In this document: piece after piece, positions 10,403-22,010 of the stretch
Layout: each line of letters opens with the position of its first letter
How positions within the stretch are numbered: position 1 is the stretch's first letter
Assembly (NCBI GenBank): GCA_032718475.1
Contig: JAUCBJ010002688.1
Location: 1 to 50,077, forward strand
Length of the DNA stretch: 50,077 nt
Reading direction: 5' to 3'
Origin: Nemertoderma westbladi
Lineage: Eukaryota > Xenacoelomorpha > Nemertodermatida > Nemertodermatidae
Position numbers and translations under genes: made by a program
Notes under the pieces: generated by a model
Database searches by the model: none
Seen by the model: only the letters and a program-made list of their open reading frames with translations
What the model was told of the DNA's origin: nothing

Positions 10403-11556
10403 GATTGCATTTGGTGGCAAAAAATATTTATGTTAAGCCAGAATAGCATAACTAATGGCTGATCAGTGAATCATATGTAACTATTTTTCTGGTGGAATGT
10501 TTTTCCAACCATAGAAACCGAGTGAAAAATGACTTCAAAGCTAGCAACGATGAAAATGTGCTTTCAACGATCTTTTCTCTGGTTTCAGCTAATTACAATT
10601 GACGTCTAGGTTCTCTATATCAATTATATGGAACAAAAATATACATATATTTCAATTTTCTGGTTCACATTACAATAACGGGTCAAATCTGCATAACAAC
10701 GGGCTCGTAATGGTCACAGTCCTGCACGCACTCTGCACCCGGCACCCACTATTAAATCTGGTATGTGGGACAATTATCACTATCACTAATAGTATATTTC
10801 CTGTATTTGAACATCCATATTAAAACAAAAAATATGAAGCCCCTTAAAGAGGCGACGAGATTCTGTGCAGAAGAGCTGTAGTCCTAGCTGTGGTCTCCCT
10901 GCTGGGGAAAACTACCATCTCTGATGGATGGTATGCACCATAATGTTATGCAGGGTACCCAGGATACGATAGATGCGCTACAAATGTTGAATGCACTTCA
11001 TCAATACCCAAACCCTTACAATCCAGACGCTTAAAGATATAGATCAACTCATGTCTTGAACTGACATGGTGGATAGCTAATAACTTTCCTTTTCCGTCTT
11101 TTCAGACAGTTGAGAAAATCGCGCGAGCCTGGTAGATTAATGGCTGAGTAATTTGGGGGAATTTGTTTCTGGGTCTACCGCTTCGCGAACCCCAGTCCAT
11201 AGCAGTCACTATTTTTTAGCTTTGATTGGAATAGTGAGTTAGGTCTCCGAAAACAGAGGAAGCTCAAAATTGTATCATGTCAAAAAAAGTAATTGTACAA
11301 CGTAAGTACAGTATGGCAATAAAATACATAGGGTTATTAATTTAATTAATTAATTAATTAATCTTTTTTAACGTGTTCCTGTTCATGTTATTTCATACAT
11401 TCCTCATCAATCTGCGGACAATAATATTTTACCAATCAACATCCATTATGTAATTTCTTCAAATAACATATAAATGTCATAGCGATTAAAAAATACCATA
11501 GTAAACAGATTTTAATGTAATATAATATATTTTTAATTCAAACTAACAAATTGCAT
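10403..11556. other. Non-coding spacer with a (TTAA)n tract
   Basis: No gene recognised. A simple (TTAA)n tract lies at 11341-11362. The block 10850-11180 is less AT-rich than its surroundings and reads like the leader of a repeat element, but I cannot assign it. The 13-bp word AATAATATATT-like AT sequence near 11519-11531 recurs just right of the following array at 15039-15051; it is too simple to interpret. Confidence 0.55.
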
Positions 11557-14500
11557 ACCATAAATTCAACCAAATACCGACAATAATATCGCACCATAAA
11601 TTCAACCAAATACCGGCAATAATATCGCACCATAAATTCAACCAAATACCGACAATAATATCGCACCATAAATTCAACCAAATACCGACAATAATATCGC
11701 ACCATAAATTCAACCAAATACCGACAATAATATCGCACCATAAATTCAACCAAATACCGACAATAATATCGCACCATAAATTCAACCAAATACCGGCAAT
11801 AATATCGCACCATAAATTCAACCAGATACCGACAATAATATCGCACCATAAATTCAACCAAATACCGAGAATAATATCGCACCATAAATTCAACCAAATA
11901 CCGGCAATAATATCGCACCATAAATTCAACCAAATACGGACAATAATATCGCACCATAAATTCAACCAAATACGGACAATAATATCGCACCATAAATTCA
12001 ACCAAATACCGGCAATAATATCGCACCATAAATTCAACCAAATACCGACAATAATATCTCACCATAAATTCAACCAGATACCGACAATAATATCGCACCA
12101 TAAATTCAACCAAATACCGAGAATAATATCGCACCATAAATTCAACCAAATACCGACAATAATATCGCACCTTAAATTCAACCAAATACCGACAATAATA
12201 TCGCACCATAAATTCAACCAAATACCGAGAATAATATCGCACCATAAATTCAACCAAATACCGACAATAATATCGCACCATAAATTCAACCAAATACCGA
12301 CAATAATATCGCACCATAAATTCAACCAAATACCGACAATAATATCGCACCATAAATTCAACCAAATACCGAGAATAATATCGCACCATAAATTCAACCA
12401 AATACCGACAATAATATCGCACCATAAATTCAACCAAATACCGACAATAATATCGCACCATAAATTCAACCAAATACCGACAATAATATCGCACCATAAA
12501 TTCAACCAAATACCGACAATAATATCGCACCATAAATTCAACCAAATACCGACAATAATATCGCACCATAAATTCAACCAAATACCGACAATAATATCGC
12601 ACCATAAATTCAACCAAATACCGACAATAATATCGCACCATAAATTCAACCAAATACCGGCAATAATATCGCACCATAAATTCAACCAAATACCGACAAT
12701 AATATCGCACCATAAATTCAACCAAATACCGACAATAATATCGCACCATAAATTCAACCAAATACCGACAATAATATCGCACCATAAATTCAACCAAATA
12801 CCGACAATAATATCGCACCATAAATTCAACCAAATACCGGCAATAATATCGCACCATAAATTCAACCAGATACCGACAATAATATCGCACCATAAATTCA
12901 ACCAAATACCGAGAATAATATCGCACCATAAATTCAACCAAATACCGGCAATAATATCGCACCATAAATTCAACCAGATACCGACAATAATATCGCACCA
13001 TAAATTCAACCAAATACCGACAATAATATCGCACCATAAATTCAACCAAATACCGACAATAATATCGCACCATAAAGTAAACCAAATACCGGCAATAATA
13101 TCGCACCATAAATTCAACCAGATACCGACAATAATATCGCACCATAAATTCAACCAAATACCGAGAATAATATCGCACCATAAATTCAACCAAATACCGA
13201 CAATAATATCGCACCATAAATTCAACCAAATACCGACAATAATATCGCACCATAAATTCAACCAAATACCGAGAATAATATCGCACCATAAATTCAACCA
13301 AATACCGACAATAATATCGCACCATAAATTCAACCAAATACCGACAATAATATCGCACCATAAATTCAACCAAATACCGACAATAATATCGCACCATAAA
13401 TTCAACCAAATACCGAGAATAATATCGCACCATAAATTCAACCAAATACCGGCAATAATATCGCACCATAAATTCAACCAGATACCGACAATAATATCGC
13501 ACCATAAATTCAACCAAATACCGACAATAATATCGCACCATAAATTCAACCAAATACCGACAATAATATCGCACCATAAAGTAAACCAAATACCGGCAAT
13601 AATATCGCACCATAAATTCAACCAGATACCGACAATAATATCGCACCATAAATTCAACCAAATACCGAGAATAATATCGCACCATAAATTCAACCAAATA
13701 CCGACAATAATATCGCACCATAAATTCAACCAAATACCGACAATAATATCGCACCATAAATTCAACCAGATACCGACAATAATATCGCACCATAAATTCA
13801 ACCAAATACCGAGAATAATATCGCACCATAAATTCAACCAAATACCGACAATAATATCGCACCATAAATTCAACCAGATACCGACAATAATATCGCACCA
13901 TAAATTCAACCAAATACCGAGAATAATATCGCACCATAAATTCAACCAAATACCGACAATAATATCGCACCATAAATTCAACCAAATACCGACAATAATA
14001 TCGCACCATAAATTCAACCAAATACCGAGAATAATATCGCACCATAAATTCAACCAAATACCGACAATAATATCGCACCATAAATTCAACCAAATACCGA
14101 CAATAATATCGCACCATAAATTCAACCAAATACCGACAATAATATCGCACCATAAATTCAACCAAATACCGAGAATAATATCGCACCATAAATTCAACCA
14201 AATACCGACAATAATATCGCACCATAAATTCAACCAAATACCGACAATAATATCGCACCATAAATTCAACCAAATACCGGCAATAATATCGCACCATAAA
14301 TTCAACCAGATACCGACAATAATATCGCACCATAAATTCAACCAAATACCGACAATAATATCGCACCATAAATTCAACCAAATACCGAGAATAATATCGC
14401 ACCATAAATTCAACCAAATACCGAGAATAATATCGCACCATAAATTCAACCAGATACCGACAATAATATCGCACCTTAAATTCAACCAAATACGGACAAT

Positions 14501-15012
14501 AATATCGCACCATAAATTCAACCAAATACGGACAATAATATCGCACCATAAATTCAACCAAATACCGGCAATAATATCGCACCATAAATTCAACCAAATA
14601 CCGACAATAATATCGCACCATAAATTCAACCAAATACCGACAATAATATCGCACCATAAATTCAACCAAATACCGAGAATAATATCGCACCATAAATTCA
14701 ACCAAATACCGACAATAATATCGCACCATAAATTCAACCAAATACCGACAATAATATCGCACCATAAATTCAACCAAATACCGACAATAATATCGCACCA
14801 TAAATTCAACCAAATACCGATAATAATATCGCACCATAAATTCAACCAAATACCGACAATAATATCGCACCATAAATTCAACCAAATACCGACAATAATA
14901 TCGCACCATAAATTCAACCAAATACCGACAATAATATCGCACCATAAATTCAACCAAATACCGACAATAATATCGCACCATAAATTCAACCAAATACCGA
15001 GAATAATATCGC
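11557..15012. repeat. Giant minisatellite: 96 copies of a 36-bp unit
   Basis: The unit runs ACCATAAATTCAACCAAA then TACCGACAATAATATCGC. The span is exactly 96 times 36 bp, and every 180-bp block keeps the same phase, so no indel has accumulated. Variation is confined to a few positions: CCGACA, CCGGCA, CCGAGA or CGGACA; CAAATA or CAGATA; and a rare AAGTAAACC for AAATTCAACC. That rare variant occurs at 13077 and 13581, which are 504 bp (14 units) apart with similar neighbours, a sign of block duplication. Because 36 is divisible by three, two minus-strand frames stay open for about 1000 codons and a plus-strand frame is also open. I regard these frames as by-products. Confidence 0.97.
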
Positions 15013-16526
15013 ACCAAAATATATAATTTCAGTCGGCCAATATAATATATTCGCTATAGGCTGTACATCTAACGTCACAATGATTATATGTCATTTTGTG
15101 AATAATTTATATTCAGAAAGCCTTAGAGAGGTACTAATAATAATTATATGCAAATATGAGAAAGTGCACCTGTACTGTTATTGGTGGTTAGGCTAACATC
15201 GTCATCATCACCCCCACAGCATGCTATATCATGGTAAATGAAATATATTAAAATTGAATTGAAAATATTTTTTGGAAATGTTATTCCGTAATAAAAAGTA
15301 TTGGGAAGAAGCAGTTTTGGGACTATTTTCATCTAATTATGCAGTCATCAGACTGATGATTTAAGGACTGTCAGTTAGTCGATTTCATTACGATTGTAGC
15401 GTAACAGACACTCGAACACGTTCGTGGGGCCGTCAGGTTCTCAGGTTTTACAGGAATAGAATGCGTTATTCAGAGGATCTTATATAAAAAAAACCCATAT
15501 CTGTGAATACAGTATATCATATTACATTTCAAAGCAATTTTTAAAGATTTTAATTTACAAAGTAATGCTGCTGCGGCCTGGTCTTGGACGCAATAAATAA
15601 TAACACAGCACCTGTGCTCTGCCGACTGAGCTAAACTTTCTCACATTCTAATCACAAAATTAAGATATAAGGTTTTCTGTCACAAATTTAGTGATGGTAA
15701 GTAATAATAGTGAGTAATAGTGAGTACTTTCTTGCACTGTTATGTTATCTACCAATTTCAGTGACAAATGTGGATTTTGTAGATAAAATATGTATATATT
15801 TATACAAATACTCTTCTTTTGAGAAGAAATTGGCTACTTTTAGCTTGTGTATTAGGAAAGTTGAGGTTGAAGATTGTCTTTATAAAATATCACCTTAGAG
15901 GACGATATTGCACTCCCCAAATATGACATTGATTGTAACTTAATACACTAAGAAGTAATCCTTCATAAAATCAATTAGGTAATGAAAAGATTGGCAAGAT
16001 AGGCAAGATTTCACGATTGATGGATAGCGGCTTTATAAAGATGGTATAATGAGCCTCAATTGACAACCATAATAATACTGCTCGTCTTCCTCGTCTTTCT
16101 TCACTTGAATGTAACGTGTTCTCTGTACTTTCTCTAACGAAGGGAAATAAATCCAATAAGCTTAACACGGTTCCACTTCGCGATTCTGTGCACATTTTAA
16201 TTTTATGGAATCCAAGTATCTCTGATATGTTGGCAACGCATCATTAATTTATTGCGGGCAGCTGATATTAACCTATAAGGCAATAACTGTTATGAGTAAA
16301 TCCCAAAGGAATATACGAGAGGTTGCATCATATAGGAACCATCTGCTAGTGCAACTCTGCCTGTCTCCTATAGTTCATGCAGTAATAACCGCCTTTCTTG
16401 CTCTTCTAAACTTTGTGTGCATCGATTTAATCATTAATTATAGATATGGTAATTATATATCACTCAGGGAATTATTTACTTATCAAAACAATCAATAATG
16501 AATACGTAAATTTTAGCAACAGTGCG
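15013..16526. other. Spacer between the two giant arrays; one SINE head
   Basis: No coding region recognised. The only supported feature is a tRNA-derived head on the minus strand at 15575-15640. The remainder is AT-rich single-copy-looking sequence. Confidence 0.6.
15575..15640 (-). repeat. tRNA-derived SINE head (minus strand)
   Basis: Read on the minus strand, TAGCTCAGTCGG (plus 15622-15633) is a perfect pol III A box, followed by GCAGAGCACAGG as in many tRNAs. A degenerate B box, GTCCAAGACC, lies 33 bp further on (plus 15580-15589) and matches eight of ten consensus positions. The acceptor arm does not pair, so this is more likely a SINE or tRNA pseudogene than a working tRNA. Confidence 0.55.
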
Positions 16527-18228
16527 AAATATGTGTCGCACCGGGCCCACAGGACTGACATAATATGTGTCGCACCGGGCCCACAGGACTGACATAATAT
16601 GAGTCGCACCGGGCCCACAGGACTGACATAATATGAGTCGCACCGGGCCCACAGGACTGACATAATATGTGTCGCACCGGGTCCACAGGACTGACATAAT
16701 ATGTGTCGCACCGGGCCCACAGGACTGACATAATATGAGTCGCACCGGGCCCACAGGACTGACATAATATTTATCGCACCGTCCCACAGGACTGACATAT
16801 TATGTGTCGCACCGGGCCCACAGGACTGACATAATATGTGTCGCACCGGGCCCACAGGACTGACATAATATGAGTCGCACCGGGCCCACAGGACTGACAT
16901 AATATGAGTCGCACCGGGCCCACAGGACTGACATAATATGAGTCGCACCGGGCCCACAGGACTGACATAATATTTGTCGCACCGTCCCACAGGACTGACA
17001 TAATATTTGTCGCACCGTCCCACAGGACTGACATATTATGTGTCGCACCGGGCCCACAGGACTGACATAATATGTGTCGCACCGGGCCCACAGGACTGAC
17101 ATAATATGAGTCGCACCGGGCCCACAGGACTGACATAATATGAGTCGCACCGGGCCCACAGTACTGACATAATATTTGTCGCACCGTCCCACAGGACTGA
17201 CATATTATGTGTCGCACCGGGCCCACAGGACTGACATAATATGTGTCGCACAGGGCCCACAGGACTGACATAATATGTGTCGCACCGGGTCCACAGGACT
17301 GACATAATATGTGTCGCACCGGGCCCACAGGACTGACATATTATGTGTCGCACCGGGCCCACAGGACTGACATAATATGTGTCGCACCGGGCCCACAGGA
17401 CTGACATAATATGTGTCGCACCCGGCCCACAGGACTGACATAATATGTGTCGCACCGGGCCCACAGGACTGACATAATATGTGTCGCAGCGGGCCCACAG
17501 GACTGACATAATATGAGTCGCACCGGGCCCACAGGACTGACATAATATGAGTCGCACCGGGCCCACAGGACTGACATAATATGAGTCGCACCGGGCCCAC
17601 AGGACTGACATAATATGTGTCGCACCGGGCCCACAGGACTGACATAATATGTGTCGCACCGGGTCCACAGGACTGACATAATATGTGTCGCACCGGGCCC
17701 ACAGAACTGACATATTATGTGTCGCACCGGGCCCACAGGACTGACATAATATGTGTCGCACCGGGCCCACAGGACTGACATAATATGTGTCGCACCCGGC
17801 CCACAGGACTGACATAATATGTGTCGCACCGGGCCCACAGGACTGACATAATATGTGTCGCAGCGGGCCCACAGGACTGACATAATATGAGTCGCACCGG
17901 GCCCACAGGACTGACATAATATGTGTCGCACCGGGCCCACAGAACTGACATAATATGTGTCGCACAGGGCCCACAGGACTGACATAATATGTGTCGCACA
18001 GGGCCCACAGGACTGACATAATATGTGTCGCACCAGGCCCACAGGACTGACATAATATGTGTCGCACAGGGCCCACAGGACTGACATAATATGTGTCGCA
18101 CCGGGCCCACAGGACTGACATAATATGTGTCGCACCGGGCCCACAGAACTGACATAATATGTGTCGCACAGGGCCCACAGGACTGACATAATATGTGTCG
18201 CACCGGGCCCACAGGACTGACATAATTT
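16527..18228. repeat. Minisatellite: about 50 copies of a 34-bp unit
   Basis: The unit reads ACCGGGCCCACAGGACTGAC then ATAATATGTGTCGC. Four units are 33 bp long because GGGCCC is replaced by GTCCC. Other variants are GAGTCGC for GTGTCGC, CACAGGGCC, and CAGAACTG for CAGGACTG. The rare word CACCCGGCCC recurs at 17419 and 17793, 374 bp or 11 units apart, within similar neighbours. Three units give 102 bp, so all minus-strand frames read through the same cysteine-rich peptide in rotation. These are repeat artefacts, not genes. Confidence 0.96.
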
Positions 18229-19030
18229 TTGTGTCACGGCAGTACAACTTCCATCATAGTCATACCGCGGCCGTACCACTAAGATCTTGGCGGTTCCACC
18301 TTCCCCGGACTTGTACTAAGACCATAGCCGTGCTTATCCCATGCCCCTTACCCATGATCATGCAATAACCGTTTGAGAATAACGTGGTCGTACCACGGCC
18401 GATCACATGGTATTGTTCTTAACCAATGAATCAATATTTATTGAGATATTATTATTGGTAATTACATTAGTAATAATGTTTATACGGTAGACATTATATA
18501 ATGGGATATATATATAATATATATATAATAGGGGATATGAACATTGTGCAACTAAAATGAAAGAAAGGATCACAAACAACGTATCTCACTCTGTAACAGT
18601 TATATTCAAGGGTTCCTGATTTTATTGCTTCATAAACCTCGGTTACCCAACAACTGGAAATGGTTTTTGTACCTTGGCATTCGGTAAAAGGCCATATAAA
18701 GTAGAAATGGTACTACGATCGCCATATGAGGCTTCGCAACTCCTAGGGAATTCAAATTGTGTGCGGCAATCACGTAAATCAAACTGCCTGCCATGTGAGT
18801 TTCACATTAGTACCAAGAAAACAATTATTTTATCATTACCTCCAGTATTTGTATATTGATTGAATAGCACTGGCTCATTAAACTCAAACCATTTACCAAA
18901 ATAATATGAATTTTATCCAAAAACATACATAAATTACCAGCCAGTCCTGCCATCGGATGTATTATCTGAGTTGCACTCCCACCAGCTCCTCCGTGGGTGT
19001 GCCAGAATTTTTATTTTATTTTTCATTCTT
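18229..19030. other. Non-coding spacer with an AT palindrome
   Basis: No gene recognised. Near 18508-18532 is a TATATATATAATATATATAT-type palindrome. GTGGTCGTACCAC (about 18383-18395) is a short perfect dyad in a more GC-rich patch. Confidence 0.6.
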
Positions 19031-19669
19031 GGATAGTAATATTTACTGACAGTTGTCACCAAAGAGTTATCCAATTTTTTGCACAGGCTATCCAACAGTT
19101 ATCCAATTTTTGCACAGGCTATCCAACGTTATCCAATTTTGCACAGGCTATCTAACAGTTATCCAATTTTGCACAGGCTATCCAACAGTTATCCAATTTT
19201 TGCACAGGCTATCCAACGTTATCCAATTTTGCACAGGCTATCTAACAGTTATCCAATTTTTAGGCAATCCAACAGTTATCCAATTTTTAGGCTATCCAAC
19301 AGTTATCCAATTTTTAGGCTATCCAACAGTTATCAAAAATGAATTTAAAAAGGCATAAAACGGATTCCGGCTATTTGGGATTTCATATATAGATTTATTA
19401 AGGGCACTAATTTATTAGTTGTGTCGGTACCACGTACTGATATCAGGATATACAGCCTTTGTTATAGTATTGTATTTATGGGCTGACCGATTTTTAATTA
19501 ATTAATCCAAATTATTTAAGAAATTAATCCCAGATTTCGGTAGTGGCGTTGTTCTTTCGAAATAAATCCCCAGTAAATACCGGTTGTCCATTAGCCTGTG
19601 CAAAAATTGGATAACTGTTGGATAGACTGTGCAAAAGTTACAACAAACTGTCAGTAAATATTACTATCC
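19031..19669. mobile_element. Terminal-inverted-repeat (foldback-like) element with 9-bp target duplication
   Basis: The left end begins GGATAGTAATATTTACTG and the right end is its exact complement; the first 23 bases of the two ends are identical. The arms stay similar inward: the right arm (19594-19669) carries one complementary copy of the minisatellite unit that fills the left arm. Flanks are TTCATTCTT at 19022-19030 and TTCAGTCTT at 19670-19678, a 9-bp duplication with one mismatch. Nine-bp duplications are typical of Mutator-like and Drosophila FB-type elements. No transposase is encoded, so it is non-autonomous. Confidence 0.8.
19072..19336. repeat. About nine copies of a 26-30-bp repeat in the left arm of the TIR element
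   Basis: The unit contains GCTATCCAACAGTTATCCAA followed by TTTTGCACAG. Later units lose GCACAG and read TTTTTAGGC. The first units match the single complementary unit in the right arm (19594-19640), so the array has grown from the inverted repeat itself. Confidence 0.93.
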
Positions 19670-20034
19670 TTCAGTCTTTGGCTATAAGCGTTAGAAAATG
19701 GTGTCTCCGTCAATATTGCACCAGTTACACCGTACTTATTCTTAAACCTTAGGATTTGTGGTACTGATGGAATGTGGTCATGTAATGATTCCAAATACTG
19801 ATAGCTGAAATCATGGTTTTGCTTCTGCGTGAGGCTATTTTATTATATTTAATAAATAAACTATATTTTAGAACATAATATTGTTTATCTTATAAGTAGC
19901 TGGGCAAAAATGCAAAATCTCTTTTATTTTATTTTATTTTGTTTTCATTTTATTTTAATTAATCATAATATTACGCGGCTATTTAAACATAATCGTATAA
20001 TCGAATATACTGTAGTGCACTTATAATATTGAAT
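19670..20034. other. Non-coding spacer with (TTTTA)n
   Basis: AT-rich with no recognisable gene. A TTTTA-type simple repeat lies at about 19922-19958. The family A element ends directly to the right. Confidence 0.6.
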
Positions 20035-20063
20035 GATCGGCATGCTGCATTGCAGCTGCATTT

Positions 20064-21783
20064 TCAAAAATGCTGTGCCGGCTTGTCGACAAAATTGCAC
20101 CGCCACAACTCCCTATCACCCATGACATTTGCTAGATCATCCGCATCTTCGAGGCCAGTGTCCTTTAAGATGCGTCTCAAGAAAGTCATGGGCTGTCCAC
20201 CATGCTTATTCACTCCATGAGGCTGCCAAAGCACAAGATTATGCACTGGATGGTCCTCACGGCGAAAGTAATGTCCTGCAAAGCGGAGGCGGCTTTGTTC
20301 TAGTGTCAAGCTTGGGGGAACCAATGAGACACCTCCAATGTTATATAGTGTCTGATTGGGGATGTGTGCATTGAACTTGACACAGTGAACACGGCGTAGC
20401 ATTCTTGGAAGTGCCATCCAGAGTTTTGGTGTCCTCAGCTGTTAGAGCCCAGCATGGACTCCCATAGAGGAGTACTGGAACTACTGCTGCTCTAAATAAT
20501 CGGACCTTAAGTTTCCGATTAATTCTCGGTGACTTCCAATTCCTGGAAAGCCTATTCAAGGCAGCCCATGCCTTTCCCTTACGTATTCGAAGGTCCTCAC
20601 CTGACTTCCGGATCTATGAACCCAGGTAACAGAAGTCATCCACATGCTCGAGCATACCATCTTTGAGGTTATGCTCATCCGATCAGAGACTTGCTGAGGA
20701 CTTTCAAATTTATCTGTCAAAATGGTGGTCTTTTTGGAGTTAATAAAAAGACCAACACAAGAAGCCTGTTCTAATGAGCTGAGGAGCCGTTGGGCTCCCT
20801 CTAGTGATTCTGAGAATACTCCTAAGTCATCAGCAAAGTCTAGATCAGTTAGGTACTTGGCAGGATTTCCTCGACTTCTGGAGCCAGTAGGTGGAGTTAT
20901 CATCACCCCATCATCATTATGATGATCTAAGGAAATGCGTAGAACATAGTCAACCACAATTATGAACAAGAATGGTGCAAGTGTGTCTCCCTGGATGACG
21001 CCCCATAACACTTTAAATTGTTCTGTGTCACCGTCAACAGTAGACACAAATGTTGTCGAACCATCGTATACTGATCTGATTGCTGCAATAATTTCATCAG
21101 GAATCCCATATAATGAAAGTATGCTGAACATACGTGAGCGAGATACTGAATCAAAGGCCTTGAAGAAGTCAACAAAGATAACAGCCAGATGCCTGTATTT
21201 CTTTTTTGATAACTCTTAAATTATCCTTCTAAGTGCCAAAACGGGCTCCATGGTCCCACGACCTTTACGGAACCCATTCTGATTTCCACGGAGCAGTCAG
21301 TCTCTCAATGGGATCCCTGATGCGATTTAATAGAATTCTATTGTATAGCTTTGCATCAATCGAGATCAATGAGATTCCCCGAAAAGAACCATAGAGTGTT
21401 AGGTTGCCCTTCTTGGGAACTGGCACCAACTTATTTGTTTTCATTTCTTGTGGGACTCTTGTTGTACGGTACATGTCTACTATGATGGGATAGATGAGCT
21501 TTAAACACTCAGGTATTTTAAAGACCTCAGGGGGAACAGCATCAACTCCAGTGGCACGATTGGTCTTAATGCTCTTTGCAGCAGCCTTCACTTCTGCAAA
21601 GGAGATATCACCAATGGGAATATCTGGGAGTACAGACTCAGACACTTTTACTTCTATAAAGTTATCAGGCAATACCCTGTCATTATTGAGGAGCTTTTCA
21701 AAGTGGGCCTTCCAACCATTGAGGCGATCGGCTGGTGATTCAGCCTTAACCTTGGTGGTTGGTTGGCTTTTCCGCATTTCCAT
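20064..21783 (-). pseudogene. Reverse transcriptase and C-terminal region of family A
   Basis: From 21783 leftwards: the linker and N-terminal RT (GWKAHFEKLLNN; KSIKTNRATGVDAVPPEVFK; VPKKGNLTLYGSFRGISLIS), then motif A FVDFFKAFDSV (about 21150-21185, in another frame), QGDTLAPFLF, the catalytic FADDLGVFSES box, and GLFINSKKTTIL. The carboxy-terminal region, with LKVRLFRAAVVPVLLYGS, runs to 20064. The enzyme would copy element RNA at the nicked target. Frameshifts near 21780, 21270, 20600 and 20400 separate these pieces. All catalytic aspartates are still encoded, so decay looks moderate in age. Confidence 0.9.
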
Positions 21784-22010
21784 GCCTGGGATGATTGTCT
21801 GCTGTCGTCAGCATCATTGATGGCATCAACCTGTTGGTTTATTAGCTCCTGCAGATTAACAGTGAACTGCCTGTTCAGGGACCTAGATGCAGCCTTAACT
21901 GCATTCTTGGACGCTGTAGTCTGTTTGAGTCGGGACTCTTTCTGCGCCTTATATAGGTCATTTCGGCACTTCTGGATTTTGTTGTCAGTCCAGGGGGCCC
22001 TTTTCCTGTT

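Noticed and set aside
11538-15017. A 1159-codon minus-strand open frame of 12-residue repeats (MVRYYCRYLVEF)
   Set aside because: The 36-bp period is a multiple of three and the unit lacks stops in three frames, so long frames arise automatically. Two minus frames and one plus frame are all open, and no non-repeat protein flanks them.
16472-18279. Several cysteine-rich minus-strand frames of 100-400 codons
   Set aside because: They are rotations of the 34-bp repeat through all frames, with no leader or domain outside the array.
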